Assembly: GCF_000315015.1 (NCBI RefSeq)
Contig: NZ_BAEP01000060.1
Coordinates: 62,001-126,000 of the forward strand
DNA length: 64,000 bases
Source: Paraglaciecola mesophila KMM 241
Lineage (GTDB): Bacteria > Pseudomonadota > Gammaproteobacteria > Enterobacterales > Alteromonadaceae
Reading direction: 5' to 3'
The stretch's first letter is position 1; the number at the start of each line of letters is the position of its first letter. Both the position numbers and the translations under genes were made by a program. The notes beneath the pieces are model-generated. The model was not told the origin of the DNA. It saw only the letters and a list, made by a program, of their open reading frames with translations, and ran no database searches. This document shows, piece by piece, positions 19,639 through 28,261 of this stretch.

Positions 19639-20757
19639 ATGTTTCAAGGTTTTTCCCGCTTATCTAATGCGTCACTGGTGATGGCTTTTTCTATTTTTTG
19701 TGTGTCAGCATCCGCTGAAAAAGTCATTTATGACACCGACATGGGGATCGACGATTGGTCGGCCATGTTGGTGGTAGCGAATCACCCAGAAATTGAATTG
19801 CTTGGAGTGACATCAAATGGCGTAGGGGAAGGTCACTGCGCTGATAATATGTTGAATATTCCAGGCTTGCTGGCGCTGTCAAATTCGCCTGATGTGCCTT
19901 TTGCGTGTGGTGACGATTTCCCAATGGATGGTTACTACGCCTTTCCGGCTCCTTGGCGTCAACAGGCGGATACATTGTCAGGGGTGCCGGTGCCCAAAAC
20001 CAACCGTAAGCCTACAGAGATTGATTCTGTTGAGCTGATTCATCAGCTACTTAGCCAGCAAAATGAGAAAGTAGTCTTGCTCAGTGCCGGTAGCTTAACG
20101 AACATCGCTCAGTGGCTGCAAAAATACCCGCAAGATATACCCAAAGTTTCGCGCTTAGTGATGATGGGCGGTGGTTTCGATGCCCCGGGCAATATTATCG
20201 TGCCTGGCTTTACGGGGGATCACCCAAACAAAAAGGCTGAGTGGAACATTTACGTAGATGCTGTAGCGGCAGATATTGTATTTGCATCTGATTTAGCGGT
20301 AGAAGTAGTAGGGCTCGATTTAACCAATCAGGTCATGGTGACCCCAGAATACGCCAAACAGTTTAAGTCGCAGGTTAAAACGCAAGCAGCAGAGTTTTGG
20401 GATAAAGTTTTAGACGACAATGACTGGTTTATCGAATCAGAAGAGTATTACTTTTGGGACGTGCTCGCGGCACTCGTGGTGGTTGAACCTGAGTTATGCC
20501 AAGGCGAAATGCAGTCGGTATGGGTTGAACATACTAAGGTACCAGCTGGGGATAAATGGGTAGATACCAGCATGCCAGACGTCACTGAAGCCGGTCTACC
20601 TCGCTCCCATTACGACCCTGCTACATTTGGTATTACCCGCATTGGCGGTGACAATCCAAAAGTGAAAATATGCCGTCAAACCCAGCCACAAAGAGCGTTC
20701 GATGCGTTGATTGAAATACTTAATATTGAAAAGCAATCAGGCAACAACGCCATCTGA
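19639..20757 (+). CDS. Secreted nucleoside hydrolase (IUNH family)
   Basis: The N-glycosidic hydrolase splits ribonucleosides into base and ribose. The signature DTDMGIDD (D32, D34, D38, D39) gives the Ca-binding aspartates of the inosine-uridine hydrolase family, and EWNIYVDAVAADIVF matches the conserved substrate-binding block. A signal peptide (residues about 1-26, ending SASA) predicts export, unlike the usual cytosolic enzymes. The 372-aa length is longer than the common 310-330 aa. It lies downstream of the GH16 terminators and appears to be its own transcription unit. The role would be scavenging extracellular nucleosides; base preference cannot be told. Confidence 0.85.
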   Translation: MFQGFSRLSNASLVMAFSIFCVSASAEKVIYDTDMGIDDWSAMLVVANHPEIELLGVTSNGVGEGHCADNMLNIPGLLALSNSPDVPFACGDDFPMDGYYAFPAPWRQQADTLSGVPVPKTNRKPTEIDSVELIHQLLSQQNEKVVLLSAGSLTNIAQWLQKYPQDIPKVSRLVMMGGGFDAPGNIIVPGFTGDHPNKKAEWNIYVDAVAADIVFASDLAVEVVGLDLTNQVMVTPEYAKQFKSQVKTQAAEFWDKVLDDNDWFIESEEYYFWDVLAALVVVEPELCQGEMQSVWVEHTKVPAGDKWVDTSMPDVTEAGLPRSHYDPATFGITRIGGDNPKVKICRQTQPQRAFDALIEILNIEKQSGNNAI

Positions 20758-20775
20758 TGCGCTAGCACGTTCAAA

Positions 20776-20805
20776 GCCGTTAGCTGTTTCGCTCACGCTA
20801 ACGGC
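20776..20805. terminator. Hairpin between convergent genes (weak terminator)
   Basis: GCCGTTAGC (20776-20784) pairs with GCTAACGGC (20797-20805) around a 12-nt loop, 18 bp after the nucleoside hydrolase stop. There is no T run on either side, so intrinsic termination is uncertain. Confidence 0.45.
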
Positions 20806-20862
20806 CTAAGCTTGCCTGACTCGCCTATCTAATCGATTAATGACTGAATCAGCCTGACTTCG

Positions 20863-22134
20863 TTAAGCAAAGTCAGGAATATCCTTCGCGAGCTTCTGTG
20901 CTAATGGCAGGGATATAGATACCGAACTTAAGGTATTTGTGCGGCTTAAATCCAGCGGTTGAGCGTTCGCTTGTTTTTTGAAAAAGCCTTTGTCTCTGAG
21001 TTTAAATACCCGAGTGACAGTAGGCAGTAAGCTATTTTCAGCTAACCACAGTAAACCCGCTGTCACAGGGCCGCCTGCCACTAAACCAAGGCCTAAAAAG
21101 CCAATACTCAAGGCCACTTTCTTAATACCGCCGTCTTGCTCGTCGCTTTCGAAATGCTCAGACAAGGCTCTTGAATATTTTATTGAAACCTCTTCAACCA
21201 GTTTGGCATTGGCTTGGCCAGCAAAAAACTGCTCCATGACATCCTGATACTCCTTTTGAACACTCGCGACTTCACTAAATGGGTCGACCAACTCTTTCCA
21301 TAGTTGAGGGCGGTCAAAGCGCAGTTTCTGTGGTATTTGAATCGAAGGAATATCTATCAGTTCAGACTCAGTTGGTTGACCGAGTTGAATGAGATCGGCA
21401 AATGCGCGGCTATAGCGGGTCTCGACCAAAATTTTACGCTCACTAAACTGAGAGCTTAAGCACACCGCAAAGTTGTAATGGTAAGCCTCGGTGGCCAACC
21501 CCATTAACTCATTTATTTTTGCTTTGGCGTCAGGCGCATCACCCAAAATACTTAAACACGCTTGCTCCCAGCGGGTGCGCGTCGCTTCTTTATCGGTTTT
21601 GTTTTTCGCAGTATATAAATCGAATACTCGCTGAAAGTCATCGTTGGACACAGCGGTCATGCCGAGGTTTTCTACCTGCAAATGACGGCTACGCCCGAGC
21701 ATATTGTCAAAGCCGTGGCTAATGTGCTTCTTAGGCCAAGGAATGAAGTTTTCGATGCGTTGTAACCCTGGCTCCCACTGCTTTAACATAGACTGTAACG
21801 CAGGCCACTCAGAACTTTTTTGCAGGGCTTGAAAACTCTCAACACCTTGGGCTGACATTTTCTCAGCCACGTCTAACAATGAGCCACTACGTGACATGAT
21901 TTGTACAAAGTTTGCCTCTATTAAGGCTTTGAGGGGGGAGGAGGTTGGGTTGAGCAAAGCCTGGCGCGCAAAAGGATGATTAAGCAAGTAACCATCGTTA
22001 ATAATGACTTTTTCACCTAATAGGGCTTTACGGATCAGCATCTGATTAAACTGCTGCTGACCCATTTCTATATTCCAAGGGTAACGTTGCACCACATCAT
22101 CAAGGGTGCCCAAATAAGTTAATGCCTGTTGCAA
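20863..22134 (-). CDS. Uncharacterised 423-aa protein
   Basis: I do not recognise this protein. It is mostly helical and charged, has no signal peptide, and contains one strongly hydrophobic stretch near residues 338-366 (IGFLGLGLVAGGPVTAGLLWLA). It could be a soluble protein with a membrane-inserting helix or hairpin, or membrane-associated. The start is a TTG at 22134 with AGG six bases upstream; an in-frame stop lies just before and the next Met is residue 24. Codon use looks ordinary. It is monocistronic, between a nucleoside hydrolase (convergent) and an antiporter gene. Confidence 0.6.
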   Translation of the reverse strand: MQQALTYLGTLDDVVQRYPWNIEMGQQQFNQMLIRKALLGEKVIINDGYLLNHPFARQALLNPTSSPLKALIEANFVQIMSRSGSLLDVAEKMSAQGVESFQALQKSSEWPALQSMLKQWEPGLQRIENFIPWPKKHISHGFDNMLGRSRHLQVENLGMTAVSNDDFQRVFDLYTAKNKTDKEATRTRWEQACLSILGDAPDAKAKINELMGLATEAYHYNFAVCLSSQFSERKILVETRYSRAFADLIQLGQPTESELIDIPSIQIPQKLRFDRPQLWKELVDPFSEVASVQKEYQDVMEQFFAGQANAKLVEEVSIKYSRALSEHFESDEQDGGIKKVALSIGFLGLGLVAGGPVTAGLLWLAENSLLPTVTRVFKLRDKGFFKKQANAQPLDLSRTNTLSSVSISLPLAQKLAKDIPDFA

Positions 22135-22153
22135 ACCGAACCTGCCAAATCAA

Positions 22154-22188
22154 AGACTAAAGATGTACTGAGTGTACCTCTTTAGTCT
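22154..22188 (-). terminator. Hairpin between the antiporter gene and the 423-aa gene
   Basis: A 10-bp perfect stem (AGACTAAAGA/TCTTTAGTCT) encloses an inner GTAC/GTAC pairing. It lies downstream of the antiporter stop on the minus strand and upstream of the next gene, so it could be a terminator (weak T tail) or a protein-binding palindrome. Confidence 0.45.
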
Positions 22189-22229
22189 CTGATTTATATA
22201 ATAATTATTGTTTTATAAATTCGCGTTCG

Positions 22230-23192
22230 TTAACTGGTAAAAGCCACATAACTGACACCAATATAGACCACATAAGCGAGAAACAAGATGCCGCCTTCAG
22301 TGCGGCTAAGCCGCCGGCCAGTATATAAAAATAACAACAATACTAGAGCGACCGCCAGCATCACCCATTGATCAAATTCGGCCACTCGACCTGTGACTTG
22401 AATAGGTTTGATCAGTGATGATACCCCTAGTATGCCGAGTAAATTGAATATATTACTCCCCAGTATATTGCCCACCGCTACATCGGCATGTTTACGCAAA
22501 GCGGCGATAATGGATATAGTGAGTTCAGGTAATGAGGTACCGAAGGCGACAAGTGTTAATCCAATAACTGCCTCGGAAACACCTAAACCGTGCGCAATAC
22601 CCACAGCACCTTTGAGTAAAATCTGCGAGCCAGCTATTAATAATCCTAATCCAACGACCAATTGCACTACAGACCAAAACATACTTTGCGGCACATTTTC
22701 TATTTCTTGACCCTCGGCAGCGTGGAGTTCCGCCGCAGGGGCGGATTGGCCCTTCTCACTAAGATACGTCCAGGTTAAATAGGCAGCCAATGCACCCAGT
22801 AATAATAGCCCTTCCGCAAAACTGATCACACCTTTGCTACTTAGCGCTATGCATAGCACACTAGCTGCAATTACCATTAGTGCATCGCGGCGCAAGGATA
22901 TAGGAGCAACTGTAAGTGGCATAATCATCGCGCACAGCCCCAAGATAAGCAGTACATTGGCAATGTTGCTGCCGATAACATTGCCAATGGCGATATCTGG
23001 CTGATTGTTTAAAGCAGCGTTTACCGAGACGAATAGTTCCGGCATTGACGTACCAAAGCCAACAATCACTAGACCACAAAAAAGAGCTGACAACCCCCAC
23101 TTTTTAGCTAACCCTAGAGCACCCCGAATAAACCCCTCGCCACCGGCCGTAAGCAACGCCACACCAACAAGTAAATATAAAATATTGAGCAT
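22230..23192 (-). CDS. Calcium/sodium antiporter (YrbG/CaCA family)
   Basis: The 320-aa inner-membrane cation/Ca2+ exchanger has about ten helices. The two inverted alpha repeats of the CaCA superfamily are plain: GFGTSMPELFVS with GNVIGSNIANV in the N-terminal half, and AFGTSLPELTISI with GNILGSNIFNL in the C-terminal half. The Glu in each PEL motif is the ion ligand. It expels Ca2+ in exchange for Na+ or H+. It is a single gene with no visible regulator. Confidence 0.9.
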   Translation of the reverse strand: MLNILYLLVGVALLTAGGEGFIRGALGLAKKWGLSALFCGLVIVGFGTSMPELFVSVNAALNNQPDIAIGNVIGSNIANVLLILGLCAMIMPLTVAPISLRRDALMVIAASVLCIALSSKGVISFAEGLLLLGALAAYLTWTYLSEKGQSAPAAELHAAEGQEIENVPQSMFWSVVQLVVGLGLLIAGSQILLKGAVGIAHGLGVSEAVIGLTLVAFGTSLPELTISIIAALRKHADVAVGNILGSNIFNLLGILGVSSLIKPIQVTGRVAEFDQWVMLAVALVLLLFLYTGRRLSRTEGGILFLAYVVYIGVSYVAFTS

Positions 23193-23387
23193 ATAGAGAT
23201 GTTTCCAGAGGTGTCGACCACAGTGGTCAACACGCGAAGTGAGAAAGGCGCATCATCGTATGAATTTTTAGAATATCAAAGCAATTATTTACGACTAAAT
23301 GTAAGAGAAGATATCCAATATAAAGTACGTTAGTTGCCAGTAATTCGCTAGGTAAGAGAGCTTTACTTACATATCCGAAAAGGTATG

Positions 23388-23813
23388 TTATTTATTCACA
23401 ACCAAATCAAGCAAGTCCATTAGCTGTTTACCCTGTGAGGGGGTGATTGACGTAAACTGACATAACACCTTATTCGGGATATCCGTGGCTTCAAGCTTCA
23501 AAGCTTGGCCTGAGTCACTAAGCTTTATTACCCGTTTGCGCTTATCTTCCTCATCTTTGATGATGGCAAGTAGGCTTTTATCTGCCATCTTTTTCAAAAT
23601 TTGCGTCATCGCGCCACCATCGATAGCGGTTTGTTCGATGAGCTGGGCGATGGTGATCCCGTCCTTTTCCCATAACGCCATCATCACTACATATTGCGGA
23701 TAGGTCAGATTCAGTGCCTGTAAAGGCTCGCGATAGGTACGGGCGATATTATTTGATGCCATATATAAGCGATGACATAGCTGATTTTTTAACTGTAAGT
23801 TTTCAAACGACAT
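23388..23813 (-). CDS. ohrR: MarR-type peroxide sensor OhrR
   Basis: The 141-aa MarR-family repressor has the OhrR reactive cysteine near the N-terminus (NQLCHRLYMASN, C13). The winged helix includes LTYPQYVVMMALWE and GAMTQILKKMADK. It lies divergently next to ohr, the usual arrangement. OhrR is expected to release DNA when C13 is oxidised by organic hydroperoxides. The 130-bp shared spacer holds two palindromes that are likely operators. Confidence 0.88.
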   Translation of the reverse strand: MSFENLQLKNQLCHRLYMASNNIARTYREPLQALNLTYPQYVVMMALWEKDGITIAQLIEQTAIDGGAMTQILKKMADKSLLAIIKDEEDKRKRVIKLSDSGQALKLEATDIPNKVLCQFTSITPSQGKQLMDLLDLVVNK

Positions 23814-23835
23814 AATTCACCTCGAAGTGTATTTT

Positions 23836-23896
23836 AATTTGCATACAAATTATTTGCAAAGAGTAAATATTCGATCTAATATTTTGCATGCAAAAT
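23836..23896. promoter_or_regulatory. Twin palindromes in the ohrR-ohr spacer (likely OhrR operators)
   Basis: AATTTGCATACAAATT (23836-23851) and the perfect palindrome ATTTTGCATGCAAAAT (23881-23896) share TTTGCATRCAAA. They sit 45 bp apart between divergent ohrR and ohr. AT-rich inverted repeats in this position are typical MarR/OhrR targets; binding is inferred. Confidence 0.65.
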
Positions 23897-23943
23897 AAAT
23901 TTCATCGCTGTATTTTAATATAGCGCTAACACCGGAGAGTCTT

Positions 23944-24372
23944 ATGAACGTATTACAAAATGTCGCATACACAGCAAAAGCCACTGCAACAGGGGGCCGA
24001 GCAGGTTCAGCAAAATCTGATGATGGCCGTTTAGATGTAACGCTATCGACGCCTAAAGGGTTAGGTGGTGATGACGGGCAGGGCACTAACCCGGAGCAAT
24101 TATTTGCTGCGGGTTATGCCGCGTGTTTTATCGGCGCATTAAAAGCGGTGGCCGGCCAAGCCAAAATTGTCTTGCCTAGTGATGTGTACATTAATTCAGA
24201 AGTATCCATTGGGGCGATTGAAAATGGTTTTGGTATTGCCGCAAAGCTGGCTGTATCACTAGGGGACATGGACAAAAGCCAAGCCCAAGCTTTGGTCGAT
24301 AAAGCGCATCAAGTGTGCCCTTATTCAAATGCCACCCGTGGCAATATCGAAGTAGAAATTTCAATTATCTAG
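23944..24372 (+). CDS. ohr: Organic hydroperoxide resistance protein Ohr
   Basis: Ohr is a thiol peroxidase that reduces fatty-acid and other organic hydroperoxides using lipoyl groups. Both redox cysteines are present: C61 in YAACFIGAL and C125 in HQVCPYSNATRGN. The N-terminal TATGGRAG and the NPEQLFAAGYAACF block are family hallmarks. The 142-aa length is normal. The ATG is preceded by GGAGAG. It is divergent from its presumed repressor gene ohrR. Confidence 0.95.
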   Translation: MNVLQNVAYTAKATATGGRAGSAKSDDGRLDVTLSTPKGLGGDDGQGTNPEQLFAAGYAACFIGALKAVAGQAKIVLPSDVYINSEVSIGAIENGFGIAAKLAVSLGDMDKSQAQALVDKAHQVCPYSNATRGNIEVEISII

Positions 24373-24427
24373 CACTGAAGCGTAGCAATAATAAGCCAGC
24401 TCAAGTGAGCTGGGTTCAAAATATACG

Positions 24428-24544
24428 CTATTCCAATCCGTCTTTATGATCATTTGGAGTGGCGTTGTGTTTTAGTCTCGAAGCTATCCAAATACTGCCA
24501 AGCACAAACATCGCCACAGGCATTAAAAACCACAGTTCGTCCAT
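24428..24544 (-). CDS. 38-aa single-span membrane peptide
   Basis: This short frame is preceded by GAGGGG eight bases before the ATG, a strong ribosome-binding site. It encodes 38 residues: a short acidic start (MDELWF), one hydrophobic helix (about residues 5-22, LMPVAMFVLGSIWIA), then a basic stretch (RLKHN) and an acidic tail. The layout suggests a small inner-membrane protein with its N-terminus outside. I do not recognise the family. It lies alone in the 378-bp gap between ohr and the MoxR gene, on the opposite strand; the rest of the gap shows nothing I can support. Confidence 0.6.
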   Translation of the reverse strand: MDELWFLMPVAMFVLGSIWIASRLKHNATPNDHKDGLE

Positions 24545-24750
24545 AAAGTTATCCCCTCTTATCTATTAACAACGCAGCGCATTTCTTATTCAGATTAATG
24601 AAATTAAGCGGATTTACAACGCTTGTTTCATACTTACGTTTTGCCCAACTATTAAACTAATTGATTGCGCATCAACAGCCATAACGATTTGCATTTGCCC
24701 AAGCCTTACACAAATAATGCCCATCAATTCTCCTAAGGCGCCGGTTACTC

Positions 24751-25686
24751 GTGATCATTAAACACCAAGAAAAAATCGCTTCCCCAGAGGTGATTCAACG
24801 TCAGTTCGAGGCTCTAGGCTACATTTGCAGCCCCTCTGTGGCGACGGCCATTTACCTAGCGTGTCACTTACAAAAGCCTATTTTGATTGAAGGGCCGCCA
24901 GGTGTGGGTAAAACCGAACTCGCGAAAATAACCGCGGCGTATCTGAATGCACCACTTATTCGCATGCAGTGCTACGAAGGGCTCGATGAGTCAAAAGCCT
25001 TGTATGAATGGAAGTACGGCAAGCAATTATTATATACCCAGGTGTTAAAAGAGCAGTTAGGGGATGTGCTCAGGGGCGCGCGGGGTTTGGATGAGTCCAT
25101 CGCCCGATTACATAATTTTGGTGATATTTTCTATTCGCAGGATTTCCTGGAACCTAGGCCTTTATTACAAGCATTGCAAAGCGAAGAAGGCGCTGTGTTG
25201 CTGGTGGATGAAATTGATAAAGCAGATCAAGAGTTTGAGGCTTTCTTGCTTGAGTTATTGTCAGATTATCAGGTGTCTATACCCGAAATCGGCACGGTAA
25301 AAGCCCGTTCAACACCCATCGTGATGCTGACTAGCAACAACACTCGTGAGCTAGGTGATGCGTTGAAACGCCGTTGTTTACACTTGTATATTCCTTTCCC
25401 CGACACTGAGCTGGAAAGTCGTATTTTGGCTGCTCAAGTGGATAATTTAGATGCTCAGTTACGAGAGCAAATTGTAGCGCTGATCGCCAAGCTACGCGAC
25501 ATGCCTTTGAAGAAATCCCCAGCGGTTAGCGAAACGATTGATTGGGCGAGGGCGCTACTACTTTTAAACGTAGAAGAGCTAGACCCGCACTGGGTTAAAG
25601 AAACACTTAACCTACTATTGAAATTTCAGGACGACATCGAGTTAGTCGAGCCAGAGATCACTAACTTGCTCAAAGGTTTGGCTTAA
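24751..25686 (+). CDS. MoxR family AAA+ ATPase
   Basis: The 311-aa AAA+ ATPase has a Walker A (GPPGVGKTE, ending T55-E56), a Walker B (AVLLVDEIDKAD) and a sensor-1 region (IVMLTSNNTRELGDALKRRC). MoxR ATPases act as chaperones that, with a VWA-domain partner, mature or activate enzyme complexes, often by metal-cofactor insertion. The partner is the next gene, starting right after this stop. The start is GTG at 24751; no clear ribosome-binding site is visible. Closest in style to the CoxD-type ATPases of carbon monoxide dehydrogenase clusters, although no such dehydrogenase is present here. Confidence 0.88.
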   Translation: MIIKHQEKIASPEVIQRQFEALGYICSPSVATAIYLACHLQKPILIEGPPGVGKTELAKITAAYLNAPLIRMQCYEGLDESKALYEWKYGKQLLYTQVLKEQLGDVLRGARGLDESIARLHNFGDIFYSQDFLEPRPLLQALQSEEGAVLLVDEIDKADQEFEAFLLELLSDYQVSIPEIGTVKARSTPIVMLTSNNTRELGDALKRRCLHLYIPFPDTELESRILAAQVDNLDAQLREQIVALIAKLRDMPLKKSPAVSETIDWARALLLLNVEELDPHWVKETLNLLLKFQDDIELVEPEITNLLKGLA

Positions 25687-27066
25687 GTGCGTTTTATCGC
25701 TGATTTTATTGGTGCGCTGCGTGAAGCGGGTTTGCCAATATCCCCGGCCGAATCGTTAGATGCAATAAAGGCGATTGAGCTGTTGGGGCTTGAGTCGCGA
25801 GCAACAGCCAAATCCGTATTGGCGCTCACGCTAGTGAAGCGCCAGCAAGACCAAGCTACGTACCACGAATTGTTTGAGTTGTATTTTGCGAATATCGAAA
25901 ATGCGAAAGACAGCGACGACGACGATACGCTTGAGTCGCCAGCAGCGACGGACAAGCAGCAAAGCCAAAGACAAGACCAAGAAAACGCTGAGGCAAAAGG
26001 CGGGTCGACAGCTACTGCTAGCTCAGTATTAGGGCAGTCGCTCGCACAACAAGAAGATATGGCGTTAGCAATTGCACAAGCTGCGAAAGCCGAAGATCTA
26101 TCTTCTATTGTTTTCTTTACTCAAAAAAATCACTTCGCCTACAAAATAATGCAACGTCTTGGGGGGGATGAATTAAGCGCTGAACTTCGCGCAAAACCGG
26201 GTAGTCCAGAACAAAAAAGACTGCAAGACCAACTGGCGCAAGCCCGTGCGCGTTTGCTTGAGCAAGTGAAAGATTACGTGGAGCAGCAGTACCTTATTTT
26301 TGCTCGGCACAAGGGCGTTAAGTTTCGCGAAGATCACCTACAGCAAGCAAAATTAAGCCAGCTTGAGCATACCGATTACGCCCTAATGCAGCGCCTAGTG
26401 CAAAAGGCGGCGCGCAAACTTGCCACCCAACACAGTCGGAGGCGCCTCACCCGTAAGCGCGGGCAATTAGATGTTCGTAAAACCCTTGCGGCAAATGCAG
26501 CGTTTGATGGTGCCTTGTTTCACACTCGCTGGAAGGCAACGCGCGTAGAGCGACCCAAAATCATGGTGATCTGTGATGTCAGTGGTTCAGTGAGCCGCGT
26601 GGCGCGCTTCTTGTTATTGTTCTTATATTCTCTGCAAGACGTCATCCCCAAAGTGCGCTCGTTCGTATTTGCCTCAGATATGATTGAAGTAACCTCGCTA
26701 TTACAACAAGAAGACATAGAATCCGCACTGGAAAAAATTATGCAACGCTGGGGCGGCCTGTCGACCGATTATGGCAAGGCGCTGGCAGGTTTTCAGGAGC
26801 AAGCCCTAACCAGTATCGATAAAAAAACCACGGTTATTTTGCTCGGAGATGCACGCAATAACGAAGGGGATGGGCGCACCGACATTTGGCAAAAAGTGTA
26901 TCGCCAAAGCAAACGGGTATTATGGCTAAACCCAGAGCAACGCAACAGCTGGGATACGGGCGATTCAATCATGTCTGAGTATTCGCCTTGGTGTAGTAGC
27001 GTTGAGCCTTGCCGTAACCTGAAAGATATTGAAGGTATATTTAGCCGGATTTTAAAGTATTCGTAA
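25687..27066 (+). CDS. VWA domain protein, CoxE-like partner of MoxR
   Basis: The 459-aa protein has an N-terminal helical domain and an acidic, Gln-rich linker (about residues 75-125). A VWA domain starts near residue 292. Its metal-ion-dependent adhesion site is ICDVSGSVS with D297, S299 and S301; a later Thr and Asp (LSTDYGKAL; LLGDARNN) fit the remaining ligands. It belongs to the CoxE-like group. The GTG start follows the MoxR stop directly, so the two are co-translated. Nearby acyl-CoA dehydrogenase genes could encode the client, but that is inference from proximity only. Confidence 0.85.
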   Translation: MRFIADFIGALREAGLPISPAESLDAIKAIELLGLESRATAKSVLALTLVKRQQDQATYHELFELYFANIENAKDSDDDDTLESPAATDKQQSQRQDQENAEAKGGSTATASSVLGQSLAQQEDMALAIAQAAKAEDLSSIVFFTQKNHFAYKIMQRLGGDELSAELRAKPGSPEQKRLQDQLAQARARLLEQVKDYVEQQYLIFARHKGVKFREDHLQQAKLSQLEHTDYALMQRLVQKAARKLATQHSRRRLTRKRGQLDVRKTLAANAAFDGALFHTRWKATRVERPKIMVICDVSGSVSRVARFLLLFLYSLQDVIPKVRSFVFASDMIEVTSLLQQEDIESALEKIMQRWGGLSTDYGKALAGFQEQALTSIDKKTTVILLGDARNNEGDGRTDIWQKVYRQSKRVLWLNPEQRNSWDTGDSIMSEYSPWCSSVEPCRNLKDIEGIFSRILKYS

Positions 27067-27070
27067 TAGG

Positions 27071-28057
27071 CTAAATCTGCGTTTTAGTGTCCGTTGGGCG
27101 CAAACGTTGGCGATATTCCCTAGGGGTAACATCTGTCAAAGACTTAAACACTTTCGAAAATGAGCTAATATCCCGATAACCCACACCCATTCCAATGGTT
27201 TTAATGCTGTCTTGGGTATTGCCCAAGCGGTGCTTAGCTGCTTCTATGCGCAGTCGTTGTAAATAGCGAGAGGGTAACTCACCGGTTGCTTTTTGAAAGC
27301 GGCGAATAAAGGTGCGTCTGCTCATGCCAATTTGATTGGCCAACGCTTGTAGCTCAACACTTTGGGTAAAATGCTCGTCTAGCCAGTCTTGTGCCCGGTG
27401 AATACCCACGTCTCGATGCTGACGAAAGCCGGCGATATTGATCAAATTCAAATCATAAGTACGACGACTATCAAAGCTGATGTCCCGGGCTAAGCCAGCA
27501 GCAATGGATGCGCCGCAAAACTTCTCAACCAAGTGTAAGCTTAAATCCATCGACGCATTCTGCCCGTTTGAGCTATAAATTCTGGCATGCTCAACACTGG
27601 CTTGGTTAGCTTGCCACTGAACCTTTGGGTATCGCAGTTCGAACTCGCGCAAATGTCGCCAATAGGTAGTGGCACGTCCACCATCTAACAGCCCTGCTTC
27701 TGCCGCCCAAAAAATACCGCTGTTAACCCCTGCTATGCGTGCTCCCTTTGCATGCTGTTTAGCCAGCCACGGGGGAATGCTTGGGTATTGCTCGGTTAGA
27801 TACTGAAAATCCCCCCAGTAATGGGCCAGCATGATCAGGTCATATGGCTCATCACCAATAACAGCATCACCTTGAATTGATTGCCCGCCATACAGTTGCA
27901 CTGGCTGGCTATCAGCACTTACCAAATCACAATGAAACTGCTGATCCTTAGGGCGTCGCAAGTTAACGCTGTGAAATAGCTCCATTGAGCCATACACAGT
28001 TGATGCCCAAGCGCCGTTAAAAATCAGCAAGGCTACCCGCCATTTTGCATCTGCCAC
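27071..28057 (-). CDS. GlxA family AraC-type transcriptional regulator
   Basis: The N-terminal half is a DJ-1/PfpI-like (class I amidotransferase-like) domain, with GVNSGIFWAAEAGLLDG in the nucleophile-elbow region where Ser replaces the usual Cys. The C-terminal half is an AraC/XylS DNA-binding domain with two helix-turn-helix motifs (LANQIGMSRRTFIRRFQKA; IGMGVGYRDISSFSKVFK). A GTG at 28066 is possible, but the GTG three codons later (28057) has GGAG eight bases upstream and is preferred. It is convergent with the MoxR/VWA pair and divergent from the acyl-CoA dehydrogenase genes, which are its likely targets. Confidence 0.85.
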   Translation of the reverse strand: MADAKWRVALLIFNGAWASTVYGSMELFHSVNLRRPKDQQFHCDLVSADSQPVQLYGGQSIQGDAVIGDEPYDLIMLAHYWGDFQYLTEQYPSIPPWLAKQHAKGARIAGVNSGIFWAAEAGLLDGGRATTYWRHLREFELRYPKVQWQANQASVEHARIYSSNGQNASMDLSLHLVEKFCGASIAAGLARDISFDSRRTYDLNLINIAGFRQHRDVGIHRAQDWLDEHFTQSVELQALANQIGMSRRTFIRRFQKATGELPSRYLQRLRIEAAKHRLGNTQDSIKTIGMGVGYRDISSFSKVFKSLTDVTPREYRQRLRPTDTKTQI

Positions 28058-28124
28058 TGTATTCACTCCGCTTTGTTATGTATTCGCCATTTGCTGCGAA
28101 CACCATTTTTGCATACGCGTCATT

Positions 28125-28196
28125 TGGCACATATGCCAGATTAAGTGGCATTTTACCCTAAGTACAAAAAGAAGGAAGGGGCGTACAGTAGTGGCA
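28125..28196. promoter_or_regulatory. TGGCA boxes between glxA-like and acyl-CoA dehydrogenase genes
   Basis: TGGCA occurs at 28125, 28146 and 28192 on the plus strand. The first two lie 21 bp apart, two helical turns, the spacing expected for an AraC-type dimer on direct repeats. The first also forms the inverted repeat TGGCA-CATA-TGCCA. Binding by the adjacent regulator is inferred. Confidence 0.45.
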
Positions 28197-28261
28197 TGCA
28201 GTATTAAAATGCGGTGGCTATTCATTAGCTATAAATGATCAATTGAACGAGGATGCAGCAA

